DNA of 64,000 nt from UBA817 sp049889215 (GTDB lineage Bacteria; Margulisbacteria; Marinamargulisbacteria; UBA817). The position numbers were made by a program, and so were the translations under genes. The notes beneath the pieces are model-generated. The model worked only from the letters and a program-made list of their open reading frames with translations, searched no databases and had not been told where the DNA came from. Shown here in pieces: positions 1 through 8,915 of this stretch. The stretch spans positions 62,001-126,000 of the forward strand of contig JBMHDV010000026.1 of NCBI GenBank assembly GCA_049889215.1, written 5' to 3'. Within the stretch, counting starts at the first letter, position 1; each line of letters starts with the position of its first letter.

Positions 1-1
1 G

Positions 2-565
2 GTTCAGTCTAAATCACTAATTATTTTATTTGGTGGTGATATGTATTTAGGTTCAATGGTTCCAATGATGTTAATGGTGTTATATCCCATACACCAAACA
101 TATGGCCAACTATCATCATCTGTTTTTTATGCAACCGGTCAAACCAAACTTTATCGGAATATTGGTGTTTTTATGATGTTCTTTGGTTTAATTGTGAGTT
201 TCTTTCTATTAGCGCCTAAAGAATATTATGGGCTAGACTTAGGCGCCTTAGGGTTGTCAATGAAAATGGTTGCCTTGCAATTTATTTCTGTTAACATAGG
301 TCTGTTTTTTAATTCAAAATATTTGAGTTTAAACCTTTTTAGATACTGGATGCATCAGATAGGTGTACTAATTATTTTTCTAATTGTTGCTTTTTTTGCT
401 TCAATAGTTGTGGGTCAGCTAACTCAGCCGGTTATTTTAACGTTTATTACGTCTGGAATAGTTTATACCCTATCTATGTTTGTATTAATATTCCTTTTTC
501 CTGGAATTGTTGGCTTTAAAAAAGAAGATGCTAAAAAACTGTTACAAAGGTTTTTGGGAGTATGA
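2..565 (+). CDS. C-terminal part of a Wzx-type polysaccharide flippase (partial, cut by window start)
   Basis: The frame is open to the left edge, so the true start lies outside the window; about 187 residues are visible. The protein is strongly hydrophobic, with several membrane helices separated by short charged loops and a short basic cytoplasmic tail (KKEDAKKLLQRF). The position at the head of a polysaccharide locus and the helix pattern suit the last helices of an O-antigen/teichoic acid flippase (MATE-like Wzx family), which moves undecaprenyl-linked repeat units across the inner membrane. The family call rests on hydrophobicity and context, as no short diagnostic motif is visible; another polytopic transporter is possible. 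Confidence 0.7.
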   Translation, partial: VQSKSLIILFGGDMYLGSMVPMMLMVLYPIHQTYGQLSSSVFYATGQTKLYRNIGVFMMFFGLIVSFFLLAPKEYYGLDLGALGLSMKMVALQFISVNIGLFFNSKYLSLNLFRYWMHQIGVLIIFLIVAFFASIVVGQLTQPVILTFITSGIVYTLSMFVLIFLFPGIVGFKKEDAKKLLQRFLGV

Positions 566-596
566 ATATATTTCCCTTTATAGGTTATTGAGTTAG

Positions 597-602
597 TATA
601 AT
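597..602 (+). promoter_or_regulatory. -10 box TATAAT, 7 nt before the aldolase start
   Basis: A perfect TATAAT ends 7 nt before the ATG at 610. Transcription would begin at or next to the start codon, giving a leaderless mRNA. No Shine-Dalgarno sequence is present and no good -35 box was found. Confidence 0.6.
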
Positions 603-609
603 AAACTAT

Positions 610-2229
610 ATGAGCAAATTAAATGTTTTAGATTGCACTATTAGAGATGGGGGATATTACAATAATTGGAATTTTACTGACGAAGAGTTTATAAATTCTA
701 TAACAGCATTAATAAAGTCAGGTGTAGATACCATTGAATTAGGATATAAGTCATTAGAGTCAGCGCGGTTTTTTGGACCTTACAAATATTGCAATGAATC
801 ATTTTTAAGAACATTCGAATTTAAAGGTAAGTGCTCATTTGCATGTATGGTAGATTCAAAGGAGTTTATCGAAAACAAAGCAGGACTAAATCACGTCTTA
901 CCAAATCAAGATATGTCCATATTTTCAATGGTTCGTGTTGCTACGTCATTGTCCATAATTAATGAGTCCATTCAATTAGCTTTAGAGATTAAACGAAAAG
1001 GCTATGAAGTATGTTTGAATTTAATGGGAGTTTCATTAGCTTCAGATGATGAACTGCGATTAATTCTTTCTAAGATACCAAAAGAAATCGACGTGGTTTA
1101 CTTTGCTGATAGCTTTGGGAATTTATATCCAAAAGATATCCAACGCATCTATAAAATCTTTAAAGAAAACTTAGATGGCCAAAATATTGGGTTTCATCCC
1201 CACGATAATTTGGGTTTGGCATTTGCAAACTCAATTGAAGCTATTGAGTGTGGCATTAATTATATTGATGGCACCATATTAGGAATGGGCCGTGGTGCGG
1301 GTAATTTAAAGTTAGAGCAGCTACTTACCTTTTTAAAATTTGAGAAAAAAAATAATCAGTATTCGTCTTACCCTTTAATTGACGTTATCCAAAATCATTA
1401 TTTGCAGTTACAGAATCATTATGAGTGGGGTTTTGATTTAACGTATATGTTATCTGGTATAAATAATACCCATCAATCATATTGCCAATCATTAAAATCA
1501 GATAAACGTTATAATTATCAACAGGTATTTGATATTTTATCTAATATTTCAGCTGAAAAACGTTCAAAGTTTGAAAAAGGTGAGCTGGTAAAGTCAATGG
1601 AACGAACCTTTTCATTTAAAAAAACTAGACAGTTAGGCAGTTTGTCCGAAATAAATAAGGATAACGTACTAATTGTTGCTAAAGGGCAATCAATTTCTGA
1701 TTTAAAAAAGTCTTTAAATCTTTTTATTGAAGAAAAGAGCCCGGTAATTTTTGATTGCAATAATTCTGGAGTATTTCAGGAATTCTCGAGATATGTTTGC
1801 ATGATTAATACGAATAAATTGAAGGATTTAAATGAGTTAGATAAAAATGTTAAAGGAATTATTAACCCATTTGATACGAATTTATTACCAAACGATATTG
1901 AAAACATTACAATTGGCTATTCATTAGATCGGACATTAAATTACGAATCGGATAGCATTGGAATATCCGCATATTTGGTTGGCCAATATGCGATTATGTC
2001 TGCATTAATGTTAGAGTTTAAAAATATTTACCTTGCAGGGTTTGATGGTTTTTCGGTTATGAATGAAGAACAGGCAGACATGGAACGTTTCTTTAATGCA
2101 TTAAAGAATTCATTAAATTTAGATAAGATTCTATCGCTTACACCAACAAAGTATAATATTAGAGAGCTATCACTCTTTACATTGATTCAAGATGAAAAAG
2201 TTCAAAGTTGTTATTCCAGCAAGACATAA
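610..2229 (+). CDS. DRE-TIM (HMGL-like) aldolase with C-terminal unknown domain
   Basis: Residues 8-15 read DCTIRDGG, the signature of the DRE-TIM metallolyase superfamily (4-hydroxy-2-oxovalerate aldolase, HMG-CoA lyase, isopropylmalate synthase). A metal-binding HPHDN (H196, H198) and GMGRGAGN (225-232) follow, as in DmpG-type pyruvate aldolases. Residues from about 340 to 539 form a second domain resembling the Rossmann-like MptE/DUF115-type domains found in surface-glycan genes; that assignment is weak. The 3' end overlaps a KdsB-like gene by 38 nt and a HAD phosphatase follows, so I infer that it condenses pyruvate with a phosphorylated aldehyde to make a KDO-like ulosonic acid. Substrate is unknown. 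The leaderless-type promoter supports this start. Confidence 0.75.
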   Translation: MSKLNVLDCTIRDGGYYNNWNFTDEEFINSITALIKSGVDTIELGYKSLESARFFGPYKYCNESFLRTFEFKGKCSFACMVDSKEFIENKAGLNHVLPNQDMSIFSMVRVATSLSIINESIQLALEIKRKGYEVCLNLMGVSLASDDELRLILSKIPKEIDVVYFADSFGNLYPKDIQRIYKIFKENLDGQNIGFHPHDNLGLAFANSIEAIECGINYIDGTILGMGRGAGNLKLEQLLTFLKFEKKNNQYSSYPLIDVIQNHYLQLQNHYEWGFDLTYMLSGINNTHQSYCQSLKSDKRYNYQQVFDILSNISAEKRSKFEKGELVKSMERTFSFKKTRQLGSLSEINKDNVLIVAKGQSISDLKKSLNLFIEEKSPVIFDCNNSGVFQEFSRYVCMINTNKLKDLNELDKNVKGIINPFDTNLLPNDIENITIGYSLDRTLNYESDSIGISAYLVGQYAIMSALMLEFKNIYLAGFDGFSVMNEEQADMERFFNALKNSLNLDKILSLTPTKYNIRELSLFTLIQDEKVQSCYSSKT

Positions 2230-2929
2230 ATCAAGTCGGTTTCCAGGTAAACCATTAACAAAAATCCTTGGGAAAGAAATGATTCTCCATGTTGCAGAAA
2301 GAGCACTTGGAGCAGTAGATCGTTCCCAGCTAATTATTGCAACAGATTCTATGCAAATTGCTAATGTTGTTCGAGATAATGGTTTTGCAATTAAACTAAC
2401 TTCTGATCAACATCCCACGGGAACGGATCGGGTATGGGAAGCGATAAAAGATGACAATATTGATTTTGTTATAAATATTCAAGGTGATGAGCCCATGTTT
2501 CATCCGGAAGACTTGGTTCAAATTATTAAGGCTAAAATAGATTTTCCTGACCATGTTGTGAATGGCATGGCAGATCTTATGATTGATGAAAATGAAAGTA
2601 ATGTTAACATACCGAAAGTGGTGCATGATGAATCAGGTACTCTGCTATATATGTCACGTCAAGCCATTCCCGGAAGTAAAGCTAATGAAGAGCTGTCTAT
2701 CCCTTTCAAAAAACAGGTTTGTTTGTATGGGTTTAATAAAGAACATTTAGAAGCGTATGCAAACTTTGGTCGAAAATCCAATTTAGAACAATTTGAAGAT
2801 ATTGAAATATTACGATTTTTTGAAGTTGGTATTCCTGTTAAAATGATTACTTTGATGGGTAATACAAAAGCCGTTGATATCCCTGAAGATGTCCCAGAGG
2901 TTGAAGAACTAATGAGGGCAGCATATTGA
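2192..2929 (+). CDS. kdsB: KdsB-like CMP-ulosonic acid (CMP-KDO) cytidylyltransferase
   Basis: At 245 residues it has the usual KdsB length. It opens with VVIPARHKSSRFPGKPL, the nucleotide-binding loop of CMP-KDO synthetases, and contains NIQGDEP at about residue 97, the conserved Mg/CTP site. The family activates KDO with CTP for lipopolysaccharide assembly in the cytoplasm. The ATG lies inside the end of the aldolase gene (38 nt overlap), and starting later would remove the CTP loop. Its place between an aldolase and a HAD phosphatase suggests it may serve a dedicated surface-glycan sugar acid rather than core KDO; whether a second kdsB exists is not visible. Confidence 0.88.
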   Translation: MKKFKVVIPARHKSSRFPGKPLTKILGKEMILHVAERALGAVDRSQLIIATDSMQIANVVRDNGFAIKLTSDQHPTGTDRVWEAIKDDNIDFVINIQGDEPMFHPEDLVQIIKAKIDFPDHVVNGMADLMIDENESNVNIPKVVHDESGTLLYMSRQAIPGSKANEELSIPFKKQVCLYGFNKEHLEAYANFGRKSNLEQFEDIEILRFFEVGIPVKMITLMGNTKAVDIPEDVPEVEELMRAAY

Positions 2930-3597
2930 GTATTGAAAAATACGATGTAATTGCCCTTGATTGTGATGGGGTGATTCTAGATTCCAATCAAATTAAAAAC
3001 GATGTGTTTTACGATGTTGCTTTACCCTATGGGGAAGCTGTTGCAAAAGAACTTTTAGAGTATCACAAAATAAATGCCGGCATTTCACGATATGAAAAGT
3101 TTAATTATTTTTTTAATCATATTTTAAATTTTCAGGATTATGATCAGGAACTTAAAATGGCATTAAATCAATATGCGAGCTTATGTAAAAAACGATTGTT
3201 AAATTCTGATTTTACGGCAGGTGTTAAAACATTTTTAGATGAAACAAGGCATATCCCTAAAATTGTTGTTTCTGGCAGTGATCAGAACGAATTAAATTGG
3301 CTATTTAAACAAAAAGGCATTGATCAATATTTCAAAAATATTTTTGGTAGCCCTAAAAATAAAGTTGAATTATTTAAAGATTATTTATTAAACAAATCAG
3401 CTCAAAATATTTTATTTATTGGCGATGCAAAGTATGACTTTGAAGTGGCTAGGCAGTTTAATTTTGATTTTTTCTTTATATATGAATACACAGATTTTGA
3501 CGATTGGGCGTCCTTTTTTAATAAACAAGAAGTATCTAGTTTTAAAAATTTTAAAGAGGTTAATCAAAAACTGTGTATTAATAGGGGTAAACAGTGA
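2926..3597 (+). CDS. HAD-superfamily phosphatase, probably for a phosphorylated sugar acid
   Basis: The HAD motif I nucleophile is ALDCDGVILDS (residues 10-20), motif II is the VVSGS segment near residue 117 and motif III/IV is IGDAKYDF near 167. An alpha-helical cap (C1 type) sits between motifs I and II, as in phosphoglycolate phosphatases. It starts at TTG, sharing four bases (TTGA) with the kdsB stop, which indicates translational coupling. By context it may remove phosphate from the aldolase product before CMP activation, the role KdsC plays for KDO, but it is not KdsC by sequence type because KdsC lacks this cap. Confidence 0.78.
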   Translation: MSIEKYDVIALDCDGVILDSNQIKNDVFYDVALPYGEAVAKELLEYHKINAGISRYEKFNYFFNHILNFQDYDQELKMALNQYASLCKKRLLNSDFTAGVKTFLDETRHIPKIVVSGSDQNELNWLFKQKGIDQYFKNIFGSPKNKVELFKDYLLNKSAQNILFIGDAKYDFEVARQFNFDFFFIYEYTDFDDWASFFNKQEVSSFKNFKEVNQKLCINRGKQ

Positions 3598-4520
3598 AGC
3601 AGTTTTTAGTTACGGGTGCGGCTGGTTTTATTGGCGGTGCAGTTGCTAGAGCCTTAATTAATCAGGGACATCACGTGGTTACCATTGATAATTTATCCAC
3701 AGGGTTTGAGAAGAGCATTCCAAAAGGGGTGAGGTTTATTAAAGGTGATTGTCAGAGTTCTAAGGTGATTAAACAGTTACATGAATATAATTTTGATGCC
3801 ATTTATCATATTGCGGGTCAAAGTTCTGGAGAGATTAGTTTTGATGACCCTGTTTACGATTTGCAAACAAATACGCAATCGACACTGATGTTATTGGATT
3901 TTGCTAAACAGACAGGTGTTAAGCATTTTGTATATGCCAGTTCAATGTCCGTATATGGGAATCACACAACATTGCCTGTGAATGAAGAGTCACATTGCTC
4001 ACCAGTTTCATTTTATGCCATTGGAAAATTAGCATCTGAAGAATACTTGAAAGTATATCACCAGCAGTATGGGATCAATACGGCGTCCTTGCGTTTATTT
4101 AATGTTTATGGGCCTGGCCAAAATATGGACAATTTGCGACAAGGTATGGTCAGTATCTTTTTAGCGCAGGCGTTAAAAAACAATCATATTTTAGTCAAAG
4201 GTAGTAAAGAGCGATTTCGTGATTTCGTGTATATTGATGATGTGGTTGATGCATTTTTAGCATGTCAGACCATTCAAGGTGCGAATGTATACAATGTGGC
4301 AACAAATAAAAAGCATACAGTAGAAGAAATTACTCACAATATTTGTTCCCAAATTTTAGGTGACTGTACAGTATCGTATGAAGGAAATACCCCTGGGGAC
4401 ATGTTTGGAATATTTGGGGATTATTCAAAGATTAATGCTGATTTGGGGTGGAGTCCAAAAGTGAACTTTCAAAAAGGGTTAAGTCAGATGATTCTAAAGA
4501 TGAAACATATTAAAAGCTGA
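3594..4520 (+). CDS. NAD-dependent sugar epimerase/dehydratase (extended SDR)
   Basis: The N-terminus has the Rossmann motif VTGAAGFIGG, then DNLSTG binding adenosine ribose, and the catalytic YAIGK (Tyr and Lys of SDRs) near residue 143. The length of 308 residues is normal for UDP-glucose 4-epimerase-like enzymes. It starts at GTG overlapping the previous stop (GTGA). In this operon it probably interconverts or dehydrates a nucleotide-activated sugar for the surface polysaccharide. The exact reaction (4-epimerase, 4,6-dehydratase or other) cannot be decided by eye; galE-type function is covered by another gene in the locus. Confidence 0.85.
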   Translation: MKQFLVTGAAGFIGGAVARALINQGHHVVTIDNLSTGFEKSIPKGVRFIKGDCQSSKVIKQLHEYNFDAIYHIAGQSSGEISFDDPVYDLQTNTQSTLMLLDFAKQTGVKHFVYASSMSVYGNHTTLPVNEESHCSPVSFYAIGKLASEEYLKVYHQQYGINTASLRLFNVYGPGQNMDNLRQGMVSIFLAQALKNNHILVKGSKERFRDFVYIDDVVDAFLACQTIQGANVYNVATNKKHTVEEITHNICSQILGDCTVSYEGNTPGDMFGIFGDYSKINADLGWSPKVNFQKGLSQMILKMKHIKS

Positions 4521-4531
4521 TATTAATTAAG

Positions 4532-6277
4532 ATGTTAGATAGATATTTTTGTTTTTATCAAATTTCAGATTTTCGAGAAAAATTAATTAATCAGATTAAA
4601 GAACACCGGGAAGACTTTAAATGGATTTATATTGGCACAAATATTTCCGTTGAAAATTATTTAAAAAAAGAGCTAGGGGATTCAAATCGTTATTTTTTTT
4701 CAAATGAATTAAATGAAGTTTCAAAACAATGTCGCGAGGAGTTTATATCTCAAATTGGTGAAATTTCCTGTGAGAATAGTCAATTAGATTGGTATTCTAC
4801 TGTAGTATCCTATAAAAGCCCATTATCAACAGATTTATTTGAAAACTTTTGTATTGAGCGCCTATTTAATAAATGGAGGCTAAGTAGTAGTGGCCCCAAT
4901 ATTGTTTTTATAGAAGATAAGTTTTTATATTTAGACCTAATAAAAAATTACTCAAAGGGTTCATATTTTAATTTCCTAAAAGAAAAATTATATATGTCTG
5001 AACTTTTCTTTAAAAGTAACGTTCGAACTTTAAGGTGGATATTAGTAAAATTACTAAAAGTAAATGACCAAAGAAAAAAGTATTTAAAGAGTATGCATAA
5101 AGTTTTAAATGATAAATATGATTTTGGTATTTTTACTTGGGTTGAAAGTAATTCATTTAAGAATAATGTTTTTGTTGGAAAGTATTTAAAAAAGTTATAT
5201 CCAATTATTCATGAAATGGAAAAAAGCAACATTATCATTACTCATTCAAAATTAAGTGATGAATTAGTTGAAATAGCTATTGAAAATAAAATTTTACCAC
5301 TAAGTATTTTAGAAGCTAAATCTGATTATTTAACAAGTGCTTATTTAATGTTGCGTCAAAGAATTAGAATAAATAAGCAGAATGAAATTTTTAAGAAGTT
5401 AAGATATTCGTTAAAGAAAAACTTAATTGCGAATTTAACAAAGTCATTAGACTTCTTTTTGTTTTATAAAGTATCTCAAACTGCGCTAAAAAATATGAAC
5501 TTAAGTACAAAAAAAATAATTTATCCATTTGAAAATCAACCATATGAAAAAATGTTAATTTTATCGAGTAAAAAATTGAAGATGGAGTATCGGTTTATTG
5601 GCTATCAACATGCATCAATACCAGACAATTATTTAAATTACTTTAATTCAAGTAAAGAAAAAAATAAAATTCCAACGCCTGAAATCATTGTGGCAAATGG
5701 TAACTTAAATAAGATAATTTTGAATCAATCAAATTTTAAATCACGAGTTATAAATGGGGGAAGTTTAAGATTTGCATCACAGTTGCGTTTGGAGTCCCCA
5801 AACTTGAAAAGTGAAAATGCCATGGATAAATGTTTAGTATTATTAAATTATAATACACGTCAAACCGTACAACTTTTAGCCGCTTTAAAAAAAGCTGACC
5901 ACTCCATTTCTTTTTTAATAAAATTGCATCCTAATCAGGATGAAGAAGAAATAAAAAGCTATTTGGTTTCAATTCCAAATAATTTTATTTTTGTTTATGA
6001 TAAAATTCCAAACTTATTAAAGAAGGTTAATATGATTATTCATAATGGTGGAACTGCTATTTTTGAATGCATTGGATACGGAATTCCTTTTGTCAATTAT
6101 ATTGATAATTCTTTATCACTAGATGCTTTAAATACAGCATTCCCTGATCAGATGAATATTACCGAAGTCGACTTAACAAATATAAAAGAGGTGTTCAAGA
6201 AACAAAAGATATGTCCAAATATTAATCTATTTGAAGATGTAAATATTGATAATTGGAAAAAAGTTTTAAGTGAATAA
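4532..6277 (+). CDS. Putative surface-carbohydrate transferase, GT-B-like (Leptospira-type family?)
   Basis: This 581-residue soluble protein is rich in Lys, Asn and Ile. The C-terminal half has features of GT-B glycosyltransferases: PFENQPYEKM near 331, GYQHASIP near 355, KLHPNQDEEE near 468 and HNGGTAIFECIGYGIP near 505, the last resembling the nucleotide-sugar site of capsule and sialyl/KDO transferases. The pattern recalls the Leptospira-type surface carbohydrate biosynthesis proteins, but I cannot confirm the family. Placed after the CMP-sugar module, it is a candidate to transfer that sugar acid. It ends in an 8-nt overlap with the next gene. Confidence 0.55.
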   Translation: MLDRYFCFYQISDFREKLINQIKEHREDFKWIYIGTNISVENYLKKELGDSNRYFFSNELNEVSKQCREEFISQIGEISCENSQLDWYSTVVSYKSPLSTDLFENFCIERLFNKWRLSSSGPNIVFIEDKFLYLDLIKNYSKGSYFNFLKEKLYMSELFFKSNVRTLRWILVKLLKVNDQRKKYLKSMHKVLNDKYDFGIFTWVESNSFKNNVFVGKYLKKLYPIIHEMEKSNIIITHSKLSDELVEIAIENKILPLSILEAKSDYLTSAYLMLRQRIRINKQNEIFKKLRYSLKKNLIANLTKSLDFFLFYKVSQTALKNMNLSTKKIIYPFENQPYEKMLILSSKKLKMEYRFIGYQHASIPDNYLNYFNSSKEKNKIPTPEIIVANGNLNKIILNQSNFKSRVINGGSLRFASQLRLESPNLKSENAMDKCLVLLNYNTRQTVQLLAALKKADHSISFLIKLHPNQDEEEIKSYLVSIPNNFIFVYDKIPNLLKKVNMIIHNGGTAIFECIGYGIPFVNYIDNSLSLDALNTAFPDQMNITEVDLTNIKEVFKKQKICPNINLFEDVNIDNWKKVLSE

Positions 6278-7607
6278 AATTATTAATAAATTCATTAATG
6301 GAATAACAATATTGGTAACTATAGTTAAGCCATTTATGAAAAAACAAACATTTCATTTTATTCAAACACCAACTTTTTTAAATTCAGAATCTTTTAATAA
6401 AATGAAAAGTCTTGTTGGAAAAGTTGATGATAATTTACGAGATGGTTTTGAAAATGAATTTGCAAAACTGATTGGCAATGGTGGAGTCATTTCATTTGCA
6501 TCAGCGCGAATGGCATTTTATTCTTTTTTATCAGCAATAAATATTGGGGCAGAGGATGAGGTTATTATTACAGGGTTTACCTGTTCGGTAATGGTTAATG
6601 CAATCATTAGAACCGGTGCAACACCTGTCTTTGTCGATATTGATACAGACACATTTGGGACGAGTATAAATAAGTTAAATCAAGTAATTTCTAAACGAAC
6701 AAAAGTGATTGTTTTACAACATACTTTTGGAATTCCAATTGAATTTGATTCACTAAAAAAAATAGCTGCAAAAAAAAATATTTTTTTAATAGAGGATTGT
6801 GCGTTGACACTAAGTTCAGAGCATAATAAAACTGTTGTGGGAAATAACGGTGATGGGGCAATCTTTTCTATCGATCATTCAAAACCAATAAATACTTTGA
6901 TCGGAGGTTTCTTTTATTCGAATAACAAGGAGCTTTTAAATAAAGTGAGGCAAATTCATGAAAATAGTTCAGAACTTTCAGAGAATCATCAAGCGGCTAT
7001 TTTTAAGCAATATAAAAGAGAGTGGAAATATTCTACTGCAAAAGACTACTCAAAATTAGTAGCACTGAATACAATCCAAAATTTATATTCTAGGTTTTGT
7101 AATAAAGTACGTCCATTTTTAGAGGATGACTTCTCGTCGATGGTTATAGAGCCCAAAAATTATCCCTATCCAGCAAAGTTTCCATCATTTTTAACAATTC
7201 CAGGTATGATATGGGTAAGACGATGGGAAGAAGAAAAAAAGAAAAGGTTAGAATGCCTTAATGCGTATAAAGCACTTTTTGAAAAGTTTGATAAGTTATA
7301 TGTTTTACCAGAGGCTTATTTTGATAAGTCTAAACTAATTATCCCATTGAGGTTTGTATTCACATGTAATAATGCAGAAATAATTAAACGTGAACTTTTA
7401 AAATACCTTGATATAAACCAATTTTGGTTTACTCGCCCAATTGTTTGTTGCCCAGACCCATTAAGTAAAATGGGTTATATTGCAGGGACATGTGGAATAG
7501 CTGAAGAAACAGGAGAACGAATAATTAATCTTCCAATAACTTTTGTTGGTAATGAACAAGCGTATTTTTTTAAGGTAATTGAGAAAATTATTCCAATGAT
7601 TGATTAA
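6270..7607 (+). CDS. Divergent DegT/DnrJ/EryC1-family PLP aminotransferase
   Basis: It starts at GTG overlapping the previous gene by 8 nt. After an N-terminal extension of about 55 residues comes the DegT fold: DEVIITGFTC (97-106), FVDIDTDTFG (121-130), LIEDC (173-177) and the expected Schiff-base lysine K205 in SIDHSKP followed by LIGGF. Canonical members have this lysine in a GEGG context, which is absent here, and the usual AAH after ED is altered to CAL. The gene at 18420 shares these unusual motifs, so the two form a subgroup. Likely role: amination of a keto sugar for the polysaccharide; substrate unknown. Confidence 0.78.
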   Translation: MNKIINKFINGITILVTIVKPFMKKQTFHFIQTPTFLNSESFNKMKSLVGKVDDNLRDGFENEFAKLIGNGGVISFASARMAFYSFLSAINIGAEDEVIITGFTCSVMVNAIIRTGATPVFVDIDTDTFGTSINKLNQVISKRTKVIVLQHTFGIPIEFDSLKKIAAKKNIFLIEDCALTLSSEHNKTVVGNNGDGAIFSIDHSKPINTLIGGFFYSNNKELLNKVRQIHENSSELSENHQAAIFKQYKREWKYSTAKDYSKLVALNTIQNLYSRFCNKVRPFLEDDFSSMVIEPKNYPYPAKFPSFLTIPGMIWVRRWEEEKKKRLECLNAYKALFEKFDKLYVLPEAYFDKSKLIIPLRFVFTCNNAEIIKRELLKYLDINQFWFTRPIVCCPDPLSKMGYIAGTCGIAEETGERIINLPITFVGNEQAYFFKVIEKIIPMID

Positions 7608-7744
7608 GTTTTTTGAAATATTAGGAATGCATCAATAAGCCATATTACATTATTTGAGTGTAAAATTAAAGATTCCATAAATCGTAAAATTTCTCCAAAT
7701 AGATAATGAAAAGGGGAGGGATTTAAATAAGTTATGCTTTGATA

Positions 7745-7750
7745 TAAAAT
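7745..7750 (+). promoter_or_regulatory. -10 box TAAAAT before the aminotransferase at 7757
   Basis: TAAAAT ends 6 nt before a GTG start, with TTTAAA 17 nt upstream (7722-7727) as a weak -35. An overlapping TGaTATAAA (7741-7748) could also act as an extended -10. Predicted leaderless transcript. Confidence 0.5.
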
Positions 7751-7756
7751 ATTAAA

Positions 7757-8878
7757 GTGAAAAATGTACGATTATCCAAATCGATTATCGGGGATAAAGA
7801 AAAAAGATTGGTTCAGGATGTTTTAAATGAAGAATACCTCGGGATGGGACGTTACGTTCAAACATTTGAAAATAATTTGTCCTTATTTCTAAACAATAAA
7901 GTTTCAGTTGTAAATAGTGGAACAGCCGCACTTCATTTAGCATTACTTGCAATTGGGGTTGGCCAAGGGGATGAAGTTTTGGTGCCATCACTGACTTACG
8001 TTGCAAGCTATCAAGCAATATCTGCAACGGGCGCTTTACCTATTTCTTGCGATGTATTAATTGACTCTGGCCATATTGACATCGAAGATGCTCGAAAAAA
8101 AGTAACATCAAATACAAAGGCAATTATGCCTGTTCATTACGCTGGAAATCCTGTTAATTATGAGCAGATACAAAATTTTGCAAATAAATATAAACTAAGA
8201 GTTATTGAGGATGCCGCACATGCTTTTGGTTCGTTACATCAGCATGGGAAAAAAGTTGGTGAGGTTGGTGATATTATTTGTTTTAGTTTTGATGGGATCA
8301 AAAACATTACATCTGGTGAAGGCGGCGCAGTTGTGACATCAGATGAGTCGATCATTCAATTTGTAAACGATGCTCGTTTATTGGGGGTGCATAAAGATTC
8401 AGATGCAAGATATGAAGGGAAGAGATCCTGGGAGTTTGATGTTCAACATCAAGGGTTTCGGTATCATATGAGTAATCTTTTTGCGGGTGTTGGCTTGGCC
8501 CAGCTCGAACGATTTGAGCTAGAGTTTAAGCCTACTCGTCAGACGTTGGCAAAACAATATTTTGAGCAATTAAAAACAATACCTAACGTCCAATGTTTTA
8601 AAATGGATTTTGATCAAGTTGTTCCGCATATATTTCCAATTAAAGTACTGAAAAATAGGGATCAGTTAAGGGCACAATTGATCGAGCAAGGAATAGAAGC
8701 CGGTATTCATTACTTTCCAAATCATCGATTATCATTCTATAAGAAACCTAACGAAGTGTTGGTAAATACGGATACATTGTACGAACAATTAATAACACTT
8801 CCTCTTCATCCAGAGGTAACCAGGGAAGATCAGTTGAAGATCGTTAAGATCATTAATGAATTTTCTAAGAGGGTCTAG
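7757..8878 (+). CDS. DegT-family sugar aminotransferase, likely for a CDP-4-keto-6-deoxy sugar
   Basis: A canonical 373-residue DegT/DnrJ/EryC1 aminotransferase: NSGTAALHLA (53-62), GDEVLVPSLTYVAS (71-84), IEDAAHAFGS (150-159) and the PLP lysine K182 in FDGIKNITSGEGG. It precedes rfbF and rfbG, which make CDP-4-keto-6-deoxyglucose. RfbH/E1 dehydrases that act at that point in abequose or tyvelose pathways have His in place of this Lys. Because Lys is retained, a transamination to a CDP-4-amino-4,6-dideoxyhexose is the better guess. The start codon is GTG and no Shine-Dalgarno sequence is present. Confidence 0.85.
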   Translation: MKNVRLSKSIIGDKEKRLVQDVLNEEYLGMGRYVQTFENNLSLFLNNKVSVVNSGTAALHLALLAIGVGQGDEVLVPSLTYVASYQAISATGALPISCDVLIDSGHIDIEDARKKVTSNTKAIMPVHYAGNPVNYEQIQNFANKYKLRVIEDAAHAFGSLHQHGKKVGEVGDIICFSFDGIKNITSGEGGAVVTSDESIIQFVNDARLLGVHKDSDARYEGKRSWEFDVQHQGFRYHMSNLFAGVGLAQLERFELEFKPTRQTLAKQYFEQLKTIPNVQCFKMDFDQVVPHIFPIKVLKNRDQLRAQLIEQGIEAGIHYFPNHRLSFYKKPNEVLVNTDTLYEQLITLPLHPEVTREDQLKIVKIINEFSKRV

Positions 8879-8902
8879 CTAGAGTAATTTTAGTTATGGT
8901 GG

Positions 8903-8908
8903 TAAAAT
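8903..8908 (+). promoter_or_regulatory. Extended -10 box before rfbF
   Basis: TGgTAAAAT is an extended -10 ending 7 nt before the ATG at 8916, predicting a leaderless rfbF-rfbG transcript. The -35 region is poor, as is usual with extended -10 promoters. Confidence 0.5.
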
Positions 8909-8915
8909 TTTTAGA

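Noticed and set aside
2192..2929. Nonulosonic (sialic/pseudaminic) acid CMP-synthetase
   Set aside because: The sequence has the KdsB-type opening and QGDEP motif rather than the NeuA pattern; NeuB-type synthases are absent from the window.
7757..8878. Identification as RfbH (CDP-6-deoxy-4-ketoglucose 3-dehydrase)
   Set aside because: RfbH has His in place of the PLP lysine and iron-sulfur cysteines; this protein keeps K182 and lacks those cysteines.
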